Positions 26,671 to 34,046 of a DNA stretch of 64,000 bases are shown here, piece by piece. This stretch comes from SVTX01 sp045542075 (GTDB lineage Bacteria > Bacillota > Clostridia > Oscillospirales > CAG-272): NCBI GenBank assembly GCA_045542075.1, contig JAZQKI010000017.1, forward strand, positions 3,672-67,671, written 5' to 3'. The notes under the pieces were generated by a model that ran no database searches, was not told where the DNA came from, and saw only the letters and a list, made by a program, of their open reading frames with translations. Position 1 is the first letter of the stretch. Every line of letters starts with the position of its first letter. Both the position numbers and the translations under genes were made by a program.

Positions 26671-26735
26671 TTTATTATCCTCCCCAAATTACGCAATATT
26701 GTATCGGAATATTTGTATTTTGTTTTACAAAAATC

Positions 26736-26764
26736 AGTATATCACGTTTTTTTATTCGTTGCAA
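26736..26764 (-). promoter_or_regulatory. promoter of the acyltransferase-queH operon
   Basis: Minus-strand TTGCAA (26759-26764), 17-bp spacer, TATACT (26736-26741). Confidence 0.8.
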
Positions 26765-26826
26765 TAGAATTTTGCACACAGCACAGAAAATTTGCAATAC
26801 AGTCCATTGTCAACGTGCCATAAATA

Positions 26827-27606
26827 TCATTTCACGCCCCATAACGTCTCGCTGTGTCTTTTCACTTCCGATGGATTAATTCCATATTTAGCCTTAAACG
26901 CCTTAGAAAAATTGAATTCATCGTCATATCCAACCATGTGGGCGCTCTCCTTTACAGAAAAGCCTTGCGAGAGGAATTTCGCTCCCATAGACAGTCTTAC
27001 CTCGACAATATATTCCTTTATACCCTTCCCGTAACGATTTTTGAACATTCTATACAGGTAACTGCGTTCAAACCCGAAATTGCGGGCAAGACCGCTTACC
27101 GTTATAGGCAACATATAGTTGTATTTTATATATCTTCTTACCTGACGTATTCTTTCGTCACCCTCGTCATTGTGGTCCCTGCGAAAAACGCGGTCAAGCA
27201 GATCGTATATTATGGCAAGGCATGCCTCCTTTGATGCTGCTTTATCCCGCACCAGACTCATCAACCTGTCGTCAATGTGCGCAGGGGTGTCAAATACAAC
27301 CGCGTCACCGTCAAAATACTCTATATTCTCCGCGCGAAAGGCTATCCACGCATATTCCCATGGGTTCTTTTGGTCTGCGATATACGTGGTGATCTCCCCC
27401 GGGCGGATAACAAAAAAACTGCCACTTTCTATACTGAATTCTCCTTGCGGATTTTTAAGCACTCCACAACCTCTGAGGCAGAAATGTATCAGATAGCAAT
27501 CTCGAACAAACGGACCAAAGCTATGTCCTCCCTCGCAGCACTGCCACCCAACAAACAGCGGAGTTATCTTAGAGTCTACTCCATCATCAATCAAATAACT
27601 TTCCAT
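26827..27606 (-). CDS. AraC family regulator with cupin sensor domain
   Basis: 259 residues from the ATG at 27604-27606, which follows GGAGGG; a GTG two codons upstream is less likely. The N-terminal ~140 residues form a cupin (IHFCLRGCGVL, IRPGEITTY), and the last ~100 hold two helix-turn-helix motifs (LARNFGFERSYLYRMFKNRY and AHMVGYDDEFNFSKAFKAKY). It diverges from the GH4 glycosidase gene, so it probably activates that operon when a sugar binds the cupin. Confidence 0.92.
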   Translation of the reverse strand: MESYLIDDGVDSKITPLFVGWQCCEGGHSFGPFVRDCYLIHFCLRGCGVLKNPQGEFSIESGSFFVIRPGEITTYIADQKNPWEYAWIAFRAENIEYFDGDAVVFDTPAHIDDRLMSLVRDKAASKEACLAIIYDLLDRVFRRDHNDEGDERIRQVRRYIKYNYMLPITVSGLARNFGFERSYLYRMFKNRYGKGIKEYIVEVRLSMGAKFLSQGFSVKESAHMVGYDDEFNFSKAFKAKYGINPSEVKRHSETLWGVK

Positions 27607-27627
27607 AATCACCCTCCATTAAACAAC

Positions 27628-27657
27628 ATTTTACCATATTCCTACCACAAAAATCAA
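27628..27657 (-). promoter_or_regulatory. promoter of the AraC gene
   Basis: Minus-strand TTGATT (27652-27657), 18-bp spacer, TAAAAT (27628-27633). Confidence 0.65.
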
Positions 27658-27678
27658 TACCTTTCAGTAGAAAAAGGT

Positions 27679-27686
27679 GATATAAT
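27679..27686 (+). promoter_or_regulatory. extended -10 promoter of the GH4 operon
   Basis: TGATATAAT (27678-27686) is an extended -10 element with no good -35 hexamer at the right distance, as expected for a promoter that needs an activator such as the divergent AraC protein. Confidence 0.65.
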
Positions 27687-27742
27687 TCACATAAAGAGAT
27701 AAATCATTTATCAAATTTCCACAAAAAGAAAAGGAGACTGTT

Positions 27743-29062
27743 ATGAAAATTACGTTTATGGGCGCGGGCAGTACCGTGTTTGCGAAAAACGTCCTCGGCG
27801 ACGTACTCGTCACACCCGCTTTGCAAAATGACCTTGAGATCGCACTCTATGACATTGACGGCGTAAGACTCGAGGAGTCCTATCTTATGATCGACCTTCT
27901 TAACAAAAAGTACAATGAGGGCAAGGCTAAAATAAACAAATATCTCGGTGTCGAGAACAGACGTGACGCGCTTCGCGACGCGCAGTTTGTCGTCAACGCC
28001 GTTCAGATCGGTCTGTACGATCCCTGCACCATAATAGACTTTGAAATTCCCAAGAAATACGGTCTCCGACAGACCATAGCCGACACCCTCGGTATAGGTG
28101 GAATTATGCGCGGTATGCGTACAATTCACGTCCTCAAGGATTTTACGGAGGATATGGAGGCGGTCTGTCCCAACGCTTACTTCCTCAATTACACCAACCC
28201 TATGGCAATACTCACGGGCTATATGACGAGATATACAAATGTCAAGACCGTCGGTCTTTGTCACAGCGTTCAGTCCTGCACGCCCTGTCTGTTCGGACAC
28301 CTGGGAATTGACCACAATATAGTCGGCAGCGAGCTTATCGCGGGCATAAACCACATGGGCTGGCTTATCGACATTCGCGACAAGCAAGGCAACGACCTCT
28401 ATCCTCTCATCAAGGAGAGAGCAAAGCAGAAAAACGCCGAGGGCAAGCACCACGACATGGTGCGCTTTGACTATATAGATAAATTCGGCTACTATTGCAC
28501 CGAGTCCAGCGAGCACAACGCGGAATATAACCCCTTCTATATCAAGTCAAAATATCCCGAGCTTATCGAGCGCTTCAACATCCCGCTTGACGAATATCCC
28601 CGCCGTTGCGTAGGTCAGATAGAGAGCTGGGGCAGACAGCGCGACGAGATCATGGCGGGAGGCAACATCGAGCATACCCGCAGCCTTGAATACGCGTCGC
28701 GTATTATGGAGGCGATAGTCACGGATATCCCCTACAAGATAGGCGGAAACGTGCTCAACCGCGGCTTTATTACAAACCTTCCCTCCGACGCCTGTGTAGA
28801 AGTTCCTTGTATGGTTGACGGCGGCGGAATACATCCCACCTACGTCGGCAGACTCCCCGTGCAGTGCGCGGCTATGAATATGACCAACATCAACCCCCAG
28901 CTGCTCACCATCGAGGCGGCAGTCACAGGCAAGCGCGAGCATCTTTATCAGGCGGCTATGCTTGATCCCCACACTGCGGCAGAGCTTTCGATAGACGATA
29001 TTATTTCCATGTGCGACGAGCTTATTGAGGCGCACACGGCGGCAGGATACCCTATATTCTAA
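27743..29062 (+). CDS. GH4 family alpha-galactosidase/alpha-glucosidase
   Basis: 439 residues. N-terminal NAD-binding GAGSTVFAKN (7-16), NPM at 152-154 and the catalytic metal-site block CHSV at 173-176. GH4 enzymes cleave glycosides by an NAD+/Mn2+-dependent oxidation-elimination route. CHSV is the variant associated with alpha-galactosidases (MelA-like), so alpha-galactosidase is the best guess, acting in the cytoplasm on unphosphorylated sugar. AGGAG precedes the ATG. It shares an operon with the permease 18 nt downstream and is divergent from the AraC gene. Confidence 0.9.
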   Translation: MKITFMGAGSTVFAKNVLGDVLVTPALQNDLEIALYDIDGVRLEESYLMIDLLNKKYNEGKAKINKYLGVENRRDALRDAQFVVNAVQIGLYDPCTIIDFEIPKKYGLRQTIADTLGIGGIMRGMRTIHVLKDFTEDMEAVCPNAYFLNYTNPMAILTGYMTRYTNVKTVGLCHSVQSCTPCLFGHLGIDHNIVGSELIAGINHMGWLIDIRDKQGNDLYPLIKERAKQKNAEGKHHDMVRFDYIDKFGYYCTESSEHNAEYNPFYIKSKYPELIERFNIPLDEYPRRCVGQIESWGRQRDEIMAGGNIEHTRSLEYASRIMEAIVTDIPYKIGGNVLNRGFITNLPSDACVEVPCMVDGGGIHPTYVGRLPVQCAAMNMTNINPQLLTIEAAVTGKREHLYQAAMLDPHTAAELSIDDIISMCDELIEAHTAAGYPIF

Positions 29063-29080
29063 GATTCAAGGAGAAAATCA

Positions 29081-30472
29081 ATGGATAATAAGTTGCAGAA
29101 GCGATACGGACTTTTCACCGCGATATGTATGGTGGTGGGAATAGTCATCGGCTCGGGCGTGTTCTTCAAGGCGCAGGACATACTCAATTACACAGGCGGA
29201 AATATGCTTCTCGGCATACTTGCGTGGGTTATAGGCGGCGTTATTATGATAATATGCGCCTTCAACTTCGCAAACTTCGCCACAAGATACGTCAAGGTCA
29301 ACGGTGTCGTTGACTACGCCGAGGCCATAGTCGGCCCGAGATACGCGTATATGACGGGCTGGTTTCTCTCCAGCATCTACTTCCCCGCAATGACGGCGGT
29401 GCTTGCGTGGGTGTCGGCAAGATACACGCTGATTCTGTTCAACCCCAACGCAGATATAACAAGCGGTCTTTGTATGGCGCTCGGCGGATTTTATCTCTGT
29501 CTTGCATATACCGTCAATGTCCTCTCCCCCAGGATTGCGGGAAAATTTCAGGTCAGCGCGACCGTAATAAAGCTTATTCCCTTGGCGATAATCGTTGTGG
29601 TTGGAACGATAGCAGGTCTTGTAAACGGCAACACCGTCGAGGCGTTCTCGTCCTCGGCAAGCTCTATGAGCGGCGGCTTTGACAGTGTCTTTGCTGGCAT
29701 TGGCGCGGCGGCGTTCGCATACGAGGGCTGGATAATCGCAACGTCTATAAACTCCGAGCTCAAAGAGCCGAAAAAGAATCTCCCCCGCGCGCTCGTTATA
29801 GGCACGGCGGTGATAATGGTGATATATATTACCTATTTTATAGGACTTTCGGGCGGCGCGTCCGTTGACGTGCTTCAGACCCAGGGCTCGACTGCAGCGT
29901 TCAGAAATCTTTTTGGCGGCGTAGGCAGCACTATCCTGAACGTATTTATCGTTATCTCCTGCCTTGGAACGCTTAACGGACTTATGCTTGCGAACACCCG
30001 CTCGCTTTATTCCTTGTCCGTACGCGGAAATGGCCCATCTCCCAAGATGTTTGCGCAGGTAGACCCGCAGACCAATATGCCCGCAAATTCAAGTGCATTG
30101 ACTCTGCTTTTCTGCGGCGCGTGGTTCTTCTATTTCTACGGAGCAAACCTCACAGCCCCCATCTTTGGCGTGTTCAGCTTTGACTCGTCCGAGCTGCCGA
30201 TAATCACGGTCTACGCGCTTTATATCCCGATATTTATTATGTTTATCAAAAAAGAGGGCAAGCACAATATCTTCAAAAATATCGTGATGCCAATTCTTGC
30301 GGTAATCTGCTCGCTGTTTATGATTTTCGTGGCAATATACGCCCACGGTATAGTAAAATACAGGGCGGCGGCCGCCGCGGGAGAATTCGCCTTCCCCGTG
30401 CTGTTCTACCTTATAGTTTTCGCGGTCATAATGGGGGCAGGTGCGCTGTTTTATAAGTCGAAGAAAAAATAA
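29081..30472 (+). CDS. APC superfamily permease
   Basis: 463 residues with about 12 helices. The N-terminal VVGIVIGSGVFFKAQDIL is the substrate-site signature of amino acid/polyamine/organocation permeases, and FAYEGWIIATSINSELKEP is the conserved segment of helix 6 onward. It would import an amino acid or related cation by proton or sodium coupling, or exchange. It is the second gene of the GH4 operon, which is odd because a sugar transporter would be expected. Confidence 0.88.
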   Translation: MDNKLQKRYGLFTAICMVVGIVIGSGVFFKAQDILNYTGGNMLLGILAWVIGGVIMIICAFNFANFATRYVKVNGVVDYAEAIVGPRYAYMTGWFLSSIYFPAMTAVLAWVSARYTLILFNPNADITSGLCMALGGFYLCLAYTVNVLSPRIAGKFQVSATVIKLIPLAIIVVVGTIAGLVNGNTVEAFSSSASSMSGGFDSVFAGIGAAAFAYEGWIIATSINSELKEPKKNLPRALVIGTAVIMVIYITYFIGLSGGASVDVLQTQGSTAAFRNLFGGVGSTILNVFIVISCLGTLNGLMLANTRSLYSLSVRGNGPSPKMFAQVDPQTNMPANSSALTLLFCGAWFFYFYGANLTAPIFGVFSFDSSELPIITVYALYIPIFIMFIKKEGKHNIFKNIVMPILAVICSLFMIFVAIYAHGIVKYRAAAAAGEFAFPVLFYLIVFAVIMGAGALFYKSKKK

Positions 30473-30480
30473 TAGATGAC

Positions 30481-30559
30481 CTACCCGACAGGATTTGAAC
30501 TTTCACATAATTTTGCGGGGCAAAATTATGTATAACGTTTCTTCTTACCGTTCGGGTGG
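30481..30559. repeat. tRNA-Arg 3'-end palindrome with central hairpin
   Basis: Left half (30481-30500) is a degenerate minus-strand copy of the T-arm and acceptor end of tRNA-Arg(CCG). Right half (30548-30559, CCGTTCGGGTGG) repeats the same 3' end on the plus strand. Between them is a perfect hairpin CATAATTTTGC/GCAAAATTATG (30506-30530), which may also end the permease transcript. Confidence 0.65.
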
Positions 30560-30566
30560 TTAAACG

Positions 30567-30598
30567 CAAAGCAGAGGGGCAGGCGCCCCTCTGCTTTG
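30567..30598 (-). terminator. terminator of tRNA-Arg
   Basis: 13-bp stem CAAAGCAGAGGGG/CCCCTCTGCTTTG with a 6-base loop, directly downstream of the tRNA on the minus strand. Confidence 0.85.
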
Positions 30599-30602
30599 TG
30601 TT

Positions 30603-30679
30603 TGGCCTACCCGAACGGATTCGAACCGTTGACCTTCAGAGTCGGAGTCTGACGCGCTATCCAGCTGTGCCACGGGTAG
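30603..30679 (-). tRNA. tRNA-Arg (anticodon CCG)
   Basis: Acceptor stem CTACCCG/CGGGTAG, anticodon stem TCAGA/TCTGA around the loop CTCCGAC giving anticodon CCG (reads CGG), T-arm AACGG-TTCGAAT-CCGTT, discriminator G and an encoded CCA at 30603-30605. Confidence 0.95.
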
Positions 30680-30724
30680 ATGTTTCTGTATAAATTCCTT
30701 TAATCCGGAAATAATAACAGTATG

Positions 30725-30753
30725 ATTATAGCACAAAACTTTTAACAATTCAA
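30725..30753 (-). promoter_or_regulatory. promoter of tRNA-Arg
   Basis: Minus-strand TTGAAT (30748-30753), 17-bp spacer, TATAAT (30725-30730). Confidence 0.8.
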
Positions 30754-30800
30754 CGGCTTTTACAGATTTAGAAAATTTTTTATTTTTTTCAAAAAAGTTA

Positions 30801-30829
30801 TTGACAAACCCAAAATCTTCTGCTATAAT
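30801..30829 (+). promoter_or_regulatory. promoter of tRNA-Gln(CTG)
   Basis: TTGACA (30801-30806), 17-bp spacer, TATAAT (30824-30829); the tRNA starts 18 bases later. Confidence 0.92.
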
Positions 30830-30846
30830 GATGTGGTCATAAACAT

Positions 30847-30922
30847 TGGGGCATCGCCAAGCCGTAAGGCATCAGACTCTGACTCTGACATTTCCGGGGT
30901 TCGAATCCCTGTGCCCCAGCCA
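30847..30922 (+). tRNA. tRNA-Gln (anticodon CTG)
   Basis: Acceptor TGGGGCA/TGCCCCA, D-stem GCC/GGC, anticodon stem TCAGA/TCTGA with loop CTCTGAC (anticodon CTG, reads CAG), T-loop TTCGAAT, discriminator G and encoded CCA. The separate CAA-reading tRNA-Gln(TTG) is at 51450-51524. Confidence 0.95.
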
Positions 30923-30923
30923 A

Positions 30924-30957
30924 AAATTCGACAAGTTTCAACTTGTCGAATTTTTTT
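30924..30957 (+). terminator. terminator of tRNA-Gln(CTG)
   Basis: 14-bp stem AAATTCGACAAGTT/AACTTGTCGAATTT followed by seven T, starting two bases after the CCA end. Confidence 0.92.
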
Positions 30958-31155
30958 ATCCAAGCCGCAGGCTTGGCATATCATCGCCGCACGAAGTGCT
31001 GCGTATATCATCAAGGGCGGCAAGCCGCCCTTGTATCTCATCACGCGCCAGCGTGCATTTTCCTGCGGCTTAATGATATACAACACTTCGTGTTGGTGAT
31101 ATACAAGGCTTACGCCTTGATGATATCCACGCCTTCGGCGTGATTTGGAGCGAGT
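30958..31155. repeat. array of seven short hairpins with complementary linkers
   Basis: Stem-loops in order: CAAGCC/GGCTTG, GCAC/GTGC, AAGGGCGG/CCGCCCTT, ACGC/GCGT, CAACAC/GTGTTG, CAAGGC/GCCTTG and CACGCC/GGCGTG. The first four are separated by ATATCATC-type linkers, and the last three by the reverse complement GATGATAT, so the linkers themselves can pair and the array is a large imperfect palindrome. Stems differ in sequence but are internally exact. No open frame. Confidence 0.85.
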
Positions 31156-31181
31156 GTCGCCCTCAATTTCCCGCAAACGCC

Positions 31182-31210
31182 TTGCAATCTCCCCGATTTT
31201 ATGCTATACT
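31182..31210 (+). promoter_or_regulatory. promoter of the small membrane-protein gene
   Basis: TTGCAA (31182-31187), 17-bp spacer, TATACT (31205-31210). Confidence 0.75.
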
Positions 31211-31233
31211 AACATCAGAAAGGCGGTGTTGAA

Positions 31234-31470
31234 ATGAAAAAGGCAAAAACCATTATAATCATTTGCATATTGATAGTCGTTTTGCTTTGCTTAGTTCCAA
31301 TTCCTCTTAAATTAAAGGACGGTGGAACTATATATTTACGCCCTATCATACCAGCATACGAAATATACATTTTTAATGCGGAGTATTTCGACGATCAAAC
31401 TATGAAAGGGTTGGCAATCAACCTTTTTGGAATAGAAATATACGAGAACACCTATTATGTTGATGGATAA
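31234..31470 (+). CDS. small membrane-anchored protein
   Basis: 78 residues after AAAGGCGG. Residues 6-24 form one hydrophobic helix, followed by LKLKDGGTIYLRPIIPAYEI and an extracellular tail with aromatic and acidic residues. It resembles short clostridial proteins with a VPIPxxLKDGGT segment, none with a known role to me. It stands alone between the hairpin array and a tRNA-derived repeat, with its own promoter and terminator, as a single-gene accessory unit. Confidence 0.7.
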   Translation: MKKAKTIIIICILIVVLLCLVPIPLKLKDGGTIYLRPIIPAYEIYIFNAEYFDDQTMKGLAINLFGIEIYENTYYVDG

Positions 31471-31518
31471 TTTAGACGGCATCTATTAAGGTCAGAAGAG
31501 ACAAAAAACGACAATATT

Positions 31519-31539
31519 CGACAGAAGGCTGTCGTTTTT
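31519..31539 (+). terminator. terminator of the small membrane-protein gene
   Basis: CGACAG-AAGG-CTGTCG (31519-31534) followed by five T; an outer AAAACGACA arm gives an alternative longer pairing. Confidence 0.8.
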
Positions 31540-31544
31540 ACTTT

Positions 31545-31630
31545 TTCACTCTTCACTTTTCACTTTTCACTAAAACCTCTTGTCGTTTTTTGGCAAGTAA
31601 TAAGTAATAGTGAATAGTGAAGAAGTGCTG
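31545..31630. repeat. heptamer repeats in inverted arrangement
   Basis: Several copies of TTCACTT/TTCACTC at 31545-31571 face copies of AGTGAAT/AGTGAAG around 31612-31627, giving an imperfect inverted repeat of short direct repeats around 25-40 bases. Confidence 0.6.
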
Positions 31631-31734
31631 ATGTAGCTTTTCTCCCGATGGTCGAAAAGCATTATATTTTACTAGGGTTCGAAATCTTATTAAGAAACGC
31701 AAAAATATCTTTTTCGTAGTCTTTATGCAAAACG

Positions 31735-31760
31735 AAGGACACCATCAGGTGTCCTTTTTT
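31735..31760 (+). terminator. hairpin with T run before the tRNA-derived repeat
   Basis: AAGGACACC-ATCA-GGTGTCCTT followed by a T run. No gene directly precedes it; it flanks the tRNA-derived repeat much as terminators flank the related repeats at 51562 and 52218. Confidence 0.7.
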
Positions 31761-31765
31761 CGTTT

Positions 31766-31847
31766 TGGCTGGGGCACAGGGCAATTTGAAACACGACACA
31801 TAAACCGCTTGCGATTTATGTAAGGGTTCGAACCCGTTCGGGCAGGC
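31766..31847. repeat. tRNA-derived palindrome (Gln-type 3' end, hairpin, Arg-type T-arm)
   Basis: 31766-31781 is an exact 16-base minus-strand copy of the 3' end of tRNA-Gln(CTG), including CCA, with a degenerate T-arm behind it. A hairpin ACATAAA/TTTATGT with loop CCGCTTGCGA (31798-31821) follows, then a plus-strand T-arm GGGTTCGAACCC and an acceptor-like CGTTCGGGCAGGC. There is no complete tRNA. Confidence 0.75.
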
Positions 31848-31902
31848 TATCCACATAAAAACAAAAAAGACATTCCCTTCTGCATTTAACTTGGTATTTA
31901 TA

Positions 31903-31932
31903 TTGACAAATCAGGGTAAATTATGCTAAAAT
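31903..31932 (+). promoter_or_regulatory. promoter of glnA
   Basis: TTGACA (31903-31908), 18-bp spacer, TAAAAT (31927-31932). Confidence 0.85.
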
Positions 31933-31984
31933 AGATCATAATCATTCCAAGCACAATAAACAAATTTGAAAGAGAGATACAGCT

Positions 31985-33409
31985 ATGAGCAAAACAATCA
32001 AGGATATAATCACACTGATTGAGAAAAATGACATTAAAATGGTTGACTTCAAGATGGTGGACATAAACGGTCAGTACCGTCACGTCACTATCCCCGCGGA
32101 GAACTTCTCCGAGGACACAATGAAAAGCGGCATAGGCTTCGACGCGTCCAACTACGGCTACGCGGTAGTTGAAAAGAGTGACATGGTATTCATTCCCGAC
32201 CCCGACACCGCGGTAATCGACCCATTCTGCTCTATCCCTACCCTCTCTATGACGGGTAACGCAATGATAATCGACACACCCGAAAACCGTCCTCTTGCGC
32301 AGTACCCCAGAAATATCATCAAGGCGGCTGTTCAGTATATGAAGGACTCGGGCGTTGCCGACGAGATGAAGATACTCCCCGAATTTGAATTTTACCTCTT
32401 TGACGATGTGACCTGGTCTGTTCAGGGAAACTATATCGGCGCGTCTGTTGACGCATCCCAGTCCTACTGGAACAGCGACACAAACGGCAAGGGCGTTATA
32501 GTTCCCAAGCAGAAGAACTACCATATAGCAAAGCCCTTTGACACCTCCTACGAGTGCCGCAGCGAGATGTGTCTGCTTATGAAGGAGATGGGAATTGACA
32601 TCAACTACCATCACCCCGAGGTTGCCGCTTCAGGTCAGTACGAGATCGAGCCCCAGCTTGGCGAGGTCGTACACATGGCAGATGCTACTATGATGATCAA
32701 GTACATCATTCACAACACGGCACTCAAGTATGGCAAGAGCGCAACCTTTATGCCCAAGCCCATCTATGGCGAGGCAGGCAGCGGAATGCACGTCCATATG
32801 CTTCTTTTCAAGGACGGTCAGCCCGTATTCTCGGACGACAACGGCTACGCGCACCTCTCCGAGACCGCTCACTACTTTATGGGCGGACTTCTCAAGCACA
32901 TCTCCTCCCTTTGCGCTATCACTAACCCCTCCACAAACTCCTTCAAGAGACTTGTTCCCGGCTTTGAAGCTCCCGTGACGGTCGGTTACGCGACCTCCAA
33001 CAGAAGCGCGGTGATCAGAATCCCCGCTTACGCAAAGAGCCCCGACAAGCGCCGCTTTGAGCTTAGAAATCCCGACGCTACCTGCAACCCCTATTTCTGC
33101 TATGCGGCAATCCTTATGGCAGGTCTTGACGGTGTTAAGAACAAGATAGATCCCCACGCAAACGGCTGGGGTCCCTACGACTTTAACCTTTTCCACCTCT
33201 CCGACGAGGAAAAGGCAAAGCTTCAGGGTCTTCCCACAAACCTCCCCGATGCGCTTGACGCACTTGAGGCAGATCACGACTACCTCACCGCAGGCGGTGT
33301 ATTCCCCGAGGAGCTTCTCAAGAACTTTATCAAGGCAAAGAGAGCCGAGTGTTCGGAAATGTCAAAGATCCCCCACCCCGCAGAGTTTGATAAGTACTAT
33401 AATCTTTGA
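31985..33409 (+). CDS. glnA: glutamine synthetase type I
   Basis: 474 residues. It makes glutamine from glutamate and ammonium with ATP. Metal and substrate motifs are visible: PEFEFYLFD, YEIEP, HVHM in GSGMHVHMLL, NRSAVIRIP and RRFELRNPDATCNPY. The tyrosine adenylylated in enteric enzymes is replaced by Phe403 in the NLFHLSDEE segment, so regulation by adenylylation is not possible, as expected in Firmicutes. The early FDASNYGY segment departs from the common FDGSS. Gene follows AGAGAG and has its own promoter. Confidence 0.95.
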   Translation: MSKTIKDIITLIEKNDIKMVDFKMVDINGQYRHVTIPAENFSEDTMKSGIGFDASNYGYAVVEKSDMVFIPDPDTAVIDPFCSIPTLSMTGNAMIIDTPENRPLAQYPRNIIKAAVQYMKDSGVADEMKILPEFEFYLFDDVTWSVQGNYIGASVDASQSYWNSDTNGKGVIVPKQKNYHIAKPFDTSYECRSEMCLLMKEMGIDINYHHPEVAASGQYEIEPQLGEVVHMADATMMIKYIIHNTALKYGKSATFMPKPIYGEAGSGMHVHMLLFKDGQPVFSDDNGYAHLSETAHYFMGGLLKHISSLCAITNPSTNSFKRLVPGFEAPVTVGYATSNRSAVIRIPAYAKSPDKRRFELRNPDATCNPYFCYAAILMAGLDGVKNKIDPHANGWGPYDFNLFHLSDEEKAKLQGLPTNLPDALDALEADHDYLTAGGVFPEELLKNFIKAKRAECSEMSKIPHPAEFDKYYNL

Positions 33410-33414
33410 TTTAT

Positions 33415-34005
33415 ATGTTTTATCTGATAATAATTTTCATATCCGTAATTTTAATATCGCTTGGAGTGTTTGCGGCAGACGGAGTGTTTACCCTGCTCGC
33501 CTTTGCGAAAATACTCGGCGCGACGGCGCTTGGCGCGTTTGCGGCTTTTGCCATTGACGGAATTTTCGCTTTTATCGCACGGCGATTGCCTGAAAAATGG
33601 TTTTCGCCCGAGGCAAAAATATTTACCGTCCCGGCAGGCGAGCGCAAGCTGTACCGAAAGCTGAAAATAAACTCCTGGAAAAAGTATATCCCCGAGCTCG
33701 GCTGCTTTACGGGCTTTCATAAGGACAAATTGCGCGACCGCAACAGCAGTCAGTACGTAGGACGCTTTCTTCTGGAGTCCAATTACGGCGTGCTGGGGCA
33801 CGTGCTTGGCGCAGTCCTCGGCTTTGCCGTAATGCTTCTCCCCTTTCTGCGCCCGCTGTCAATGGGACTGCCTATCGCGATAGTAAACTTTGTTTTGAGT
33901 ATGCTACCCACGATGATTCTGCGGTACAACACCCCCTCGCTCCGCAAGGTATATCAAATGAACCTCGCCCGCGAGCAAAAAGAGCGCGAGAGCGCGGAAA
34001 AATAA
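33415..34005 (+). CDS. CrtO-family (glycosyl-diaponeurosporenoate acyltransferase-like) membrane protein
   Basis: 196 residues from the ATG at 33415; a TTG at 33406 overlapping the glnA stop is the alternative. There is no clear ribosome site, so translation probably depends on coupling to glnA, which ends six bases upstream. Hydrophobic segments at both ends flank the family core LPEKWFSPEAKIF, ERKLYRKLKINSWKKYIPEL, RFLLESNYGVLGH and the tail RYNTPSLRKVYQ. In staphylococci the relative acylates a carotenoid glycoside; no carotenoid genes are seen here, so the real acceptor is unknown. Confidence 0.75.
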   Translation: MFYLIIIFISVILISLGVFAADGVFTLLAFAKILGATALGAFAAFAIDGIFAFIARRLPEKWFSPEAKIFTVPAGERKLYRKLKINSWKKYIPELGCFTGFHKDKLRDRNSSQYVGRFLLESNYGVLGHVLGAVLGFAVMLLPFLRPLSMGLPIAIVNFVLSMLPTMILRYNTPSLRKVYQMNLAREQKERESAEK

Positions 34006-34011
34006 ATAAAA

Positions 34012-34046
34012 AAAGGTTTTAGATACGTCAAGTCTCTAAAACCTTT
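34012..34046. terminator. bidirectional terminator
   Basis: 12-bp stem AAAGGTTTTAGA/TCTAAAACCTTT with an 11-base loop and T runs on both strands, between two convergent genes. Confidence 0.88.

Noticed and set aside
30481..30559. Second functional tRNA gene next to tRNA-Arg
   Set aside because: It has a T-arm and acceptor 3' end but no D-arm, anticodon arm or matching 5' acceptor strand.
30958..31155. CRISPR array
   Set aside because: Repeated linkers are about eight bases, intervening parts are self-complementary hairpins of variable length, and no cas gene is in the window.
31662..31856. Minus-strand 64-codon frame
   Set aside because: It is the translation of tRNA-derived repeat DNA and a terminator, without a ribosome site.
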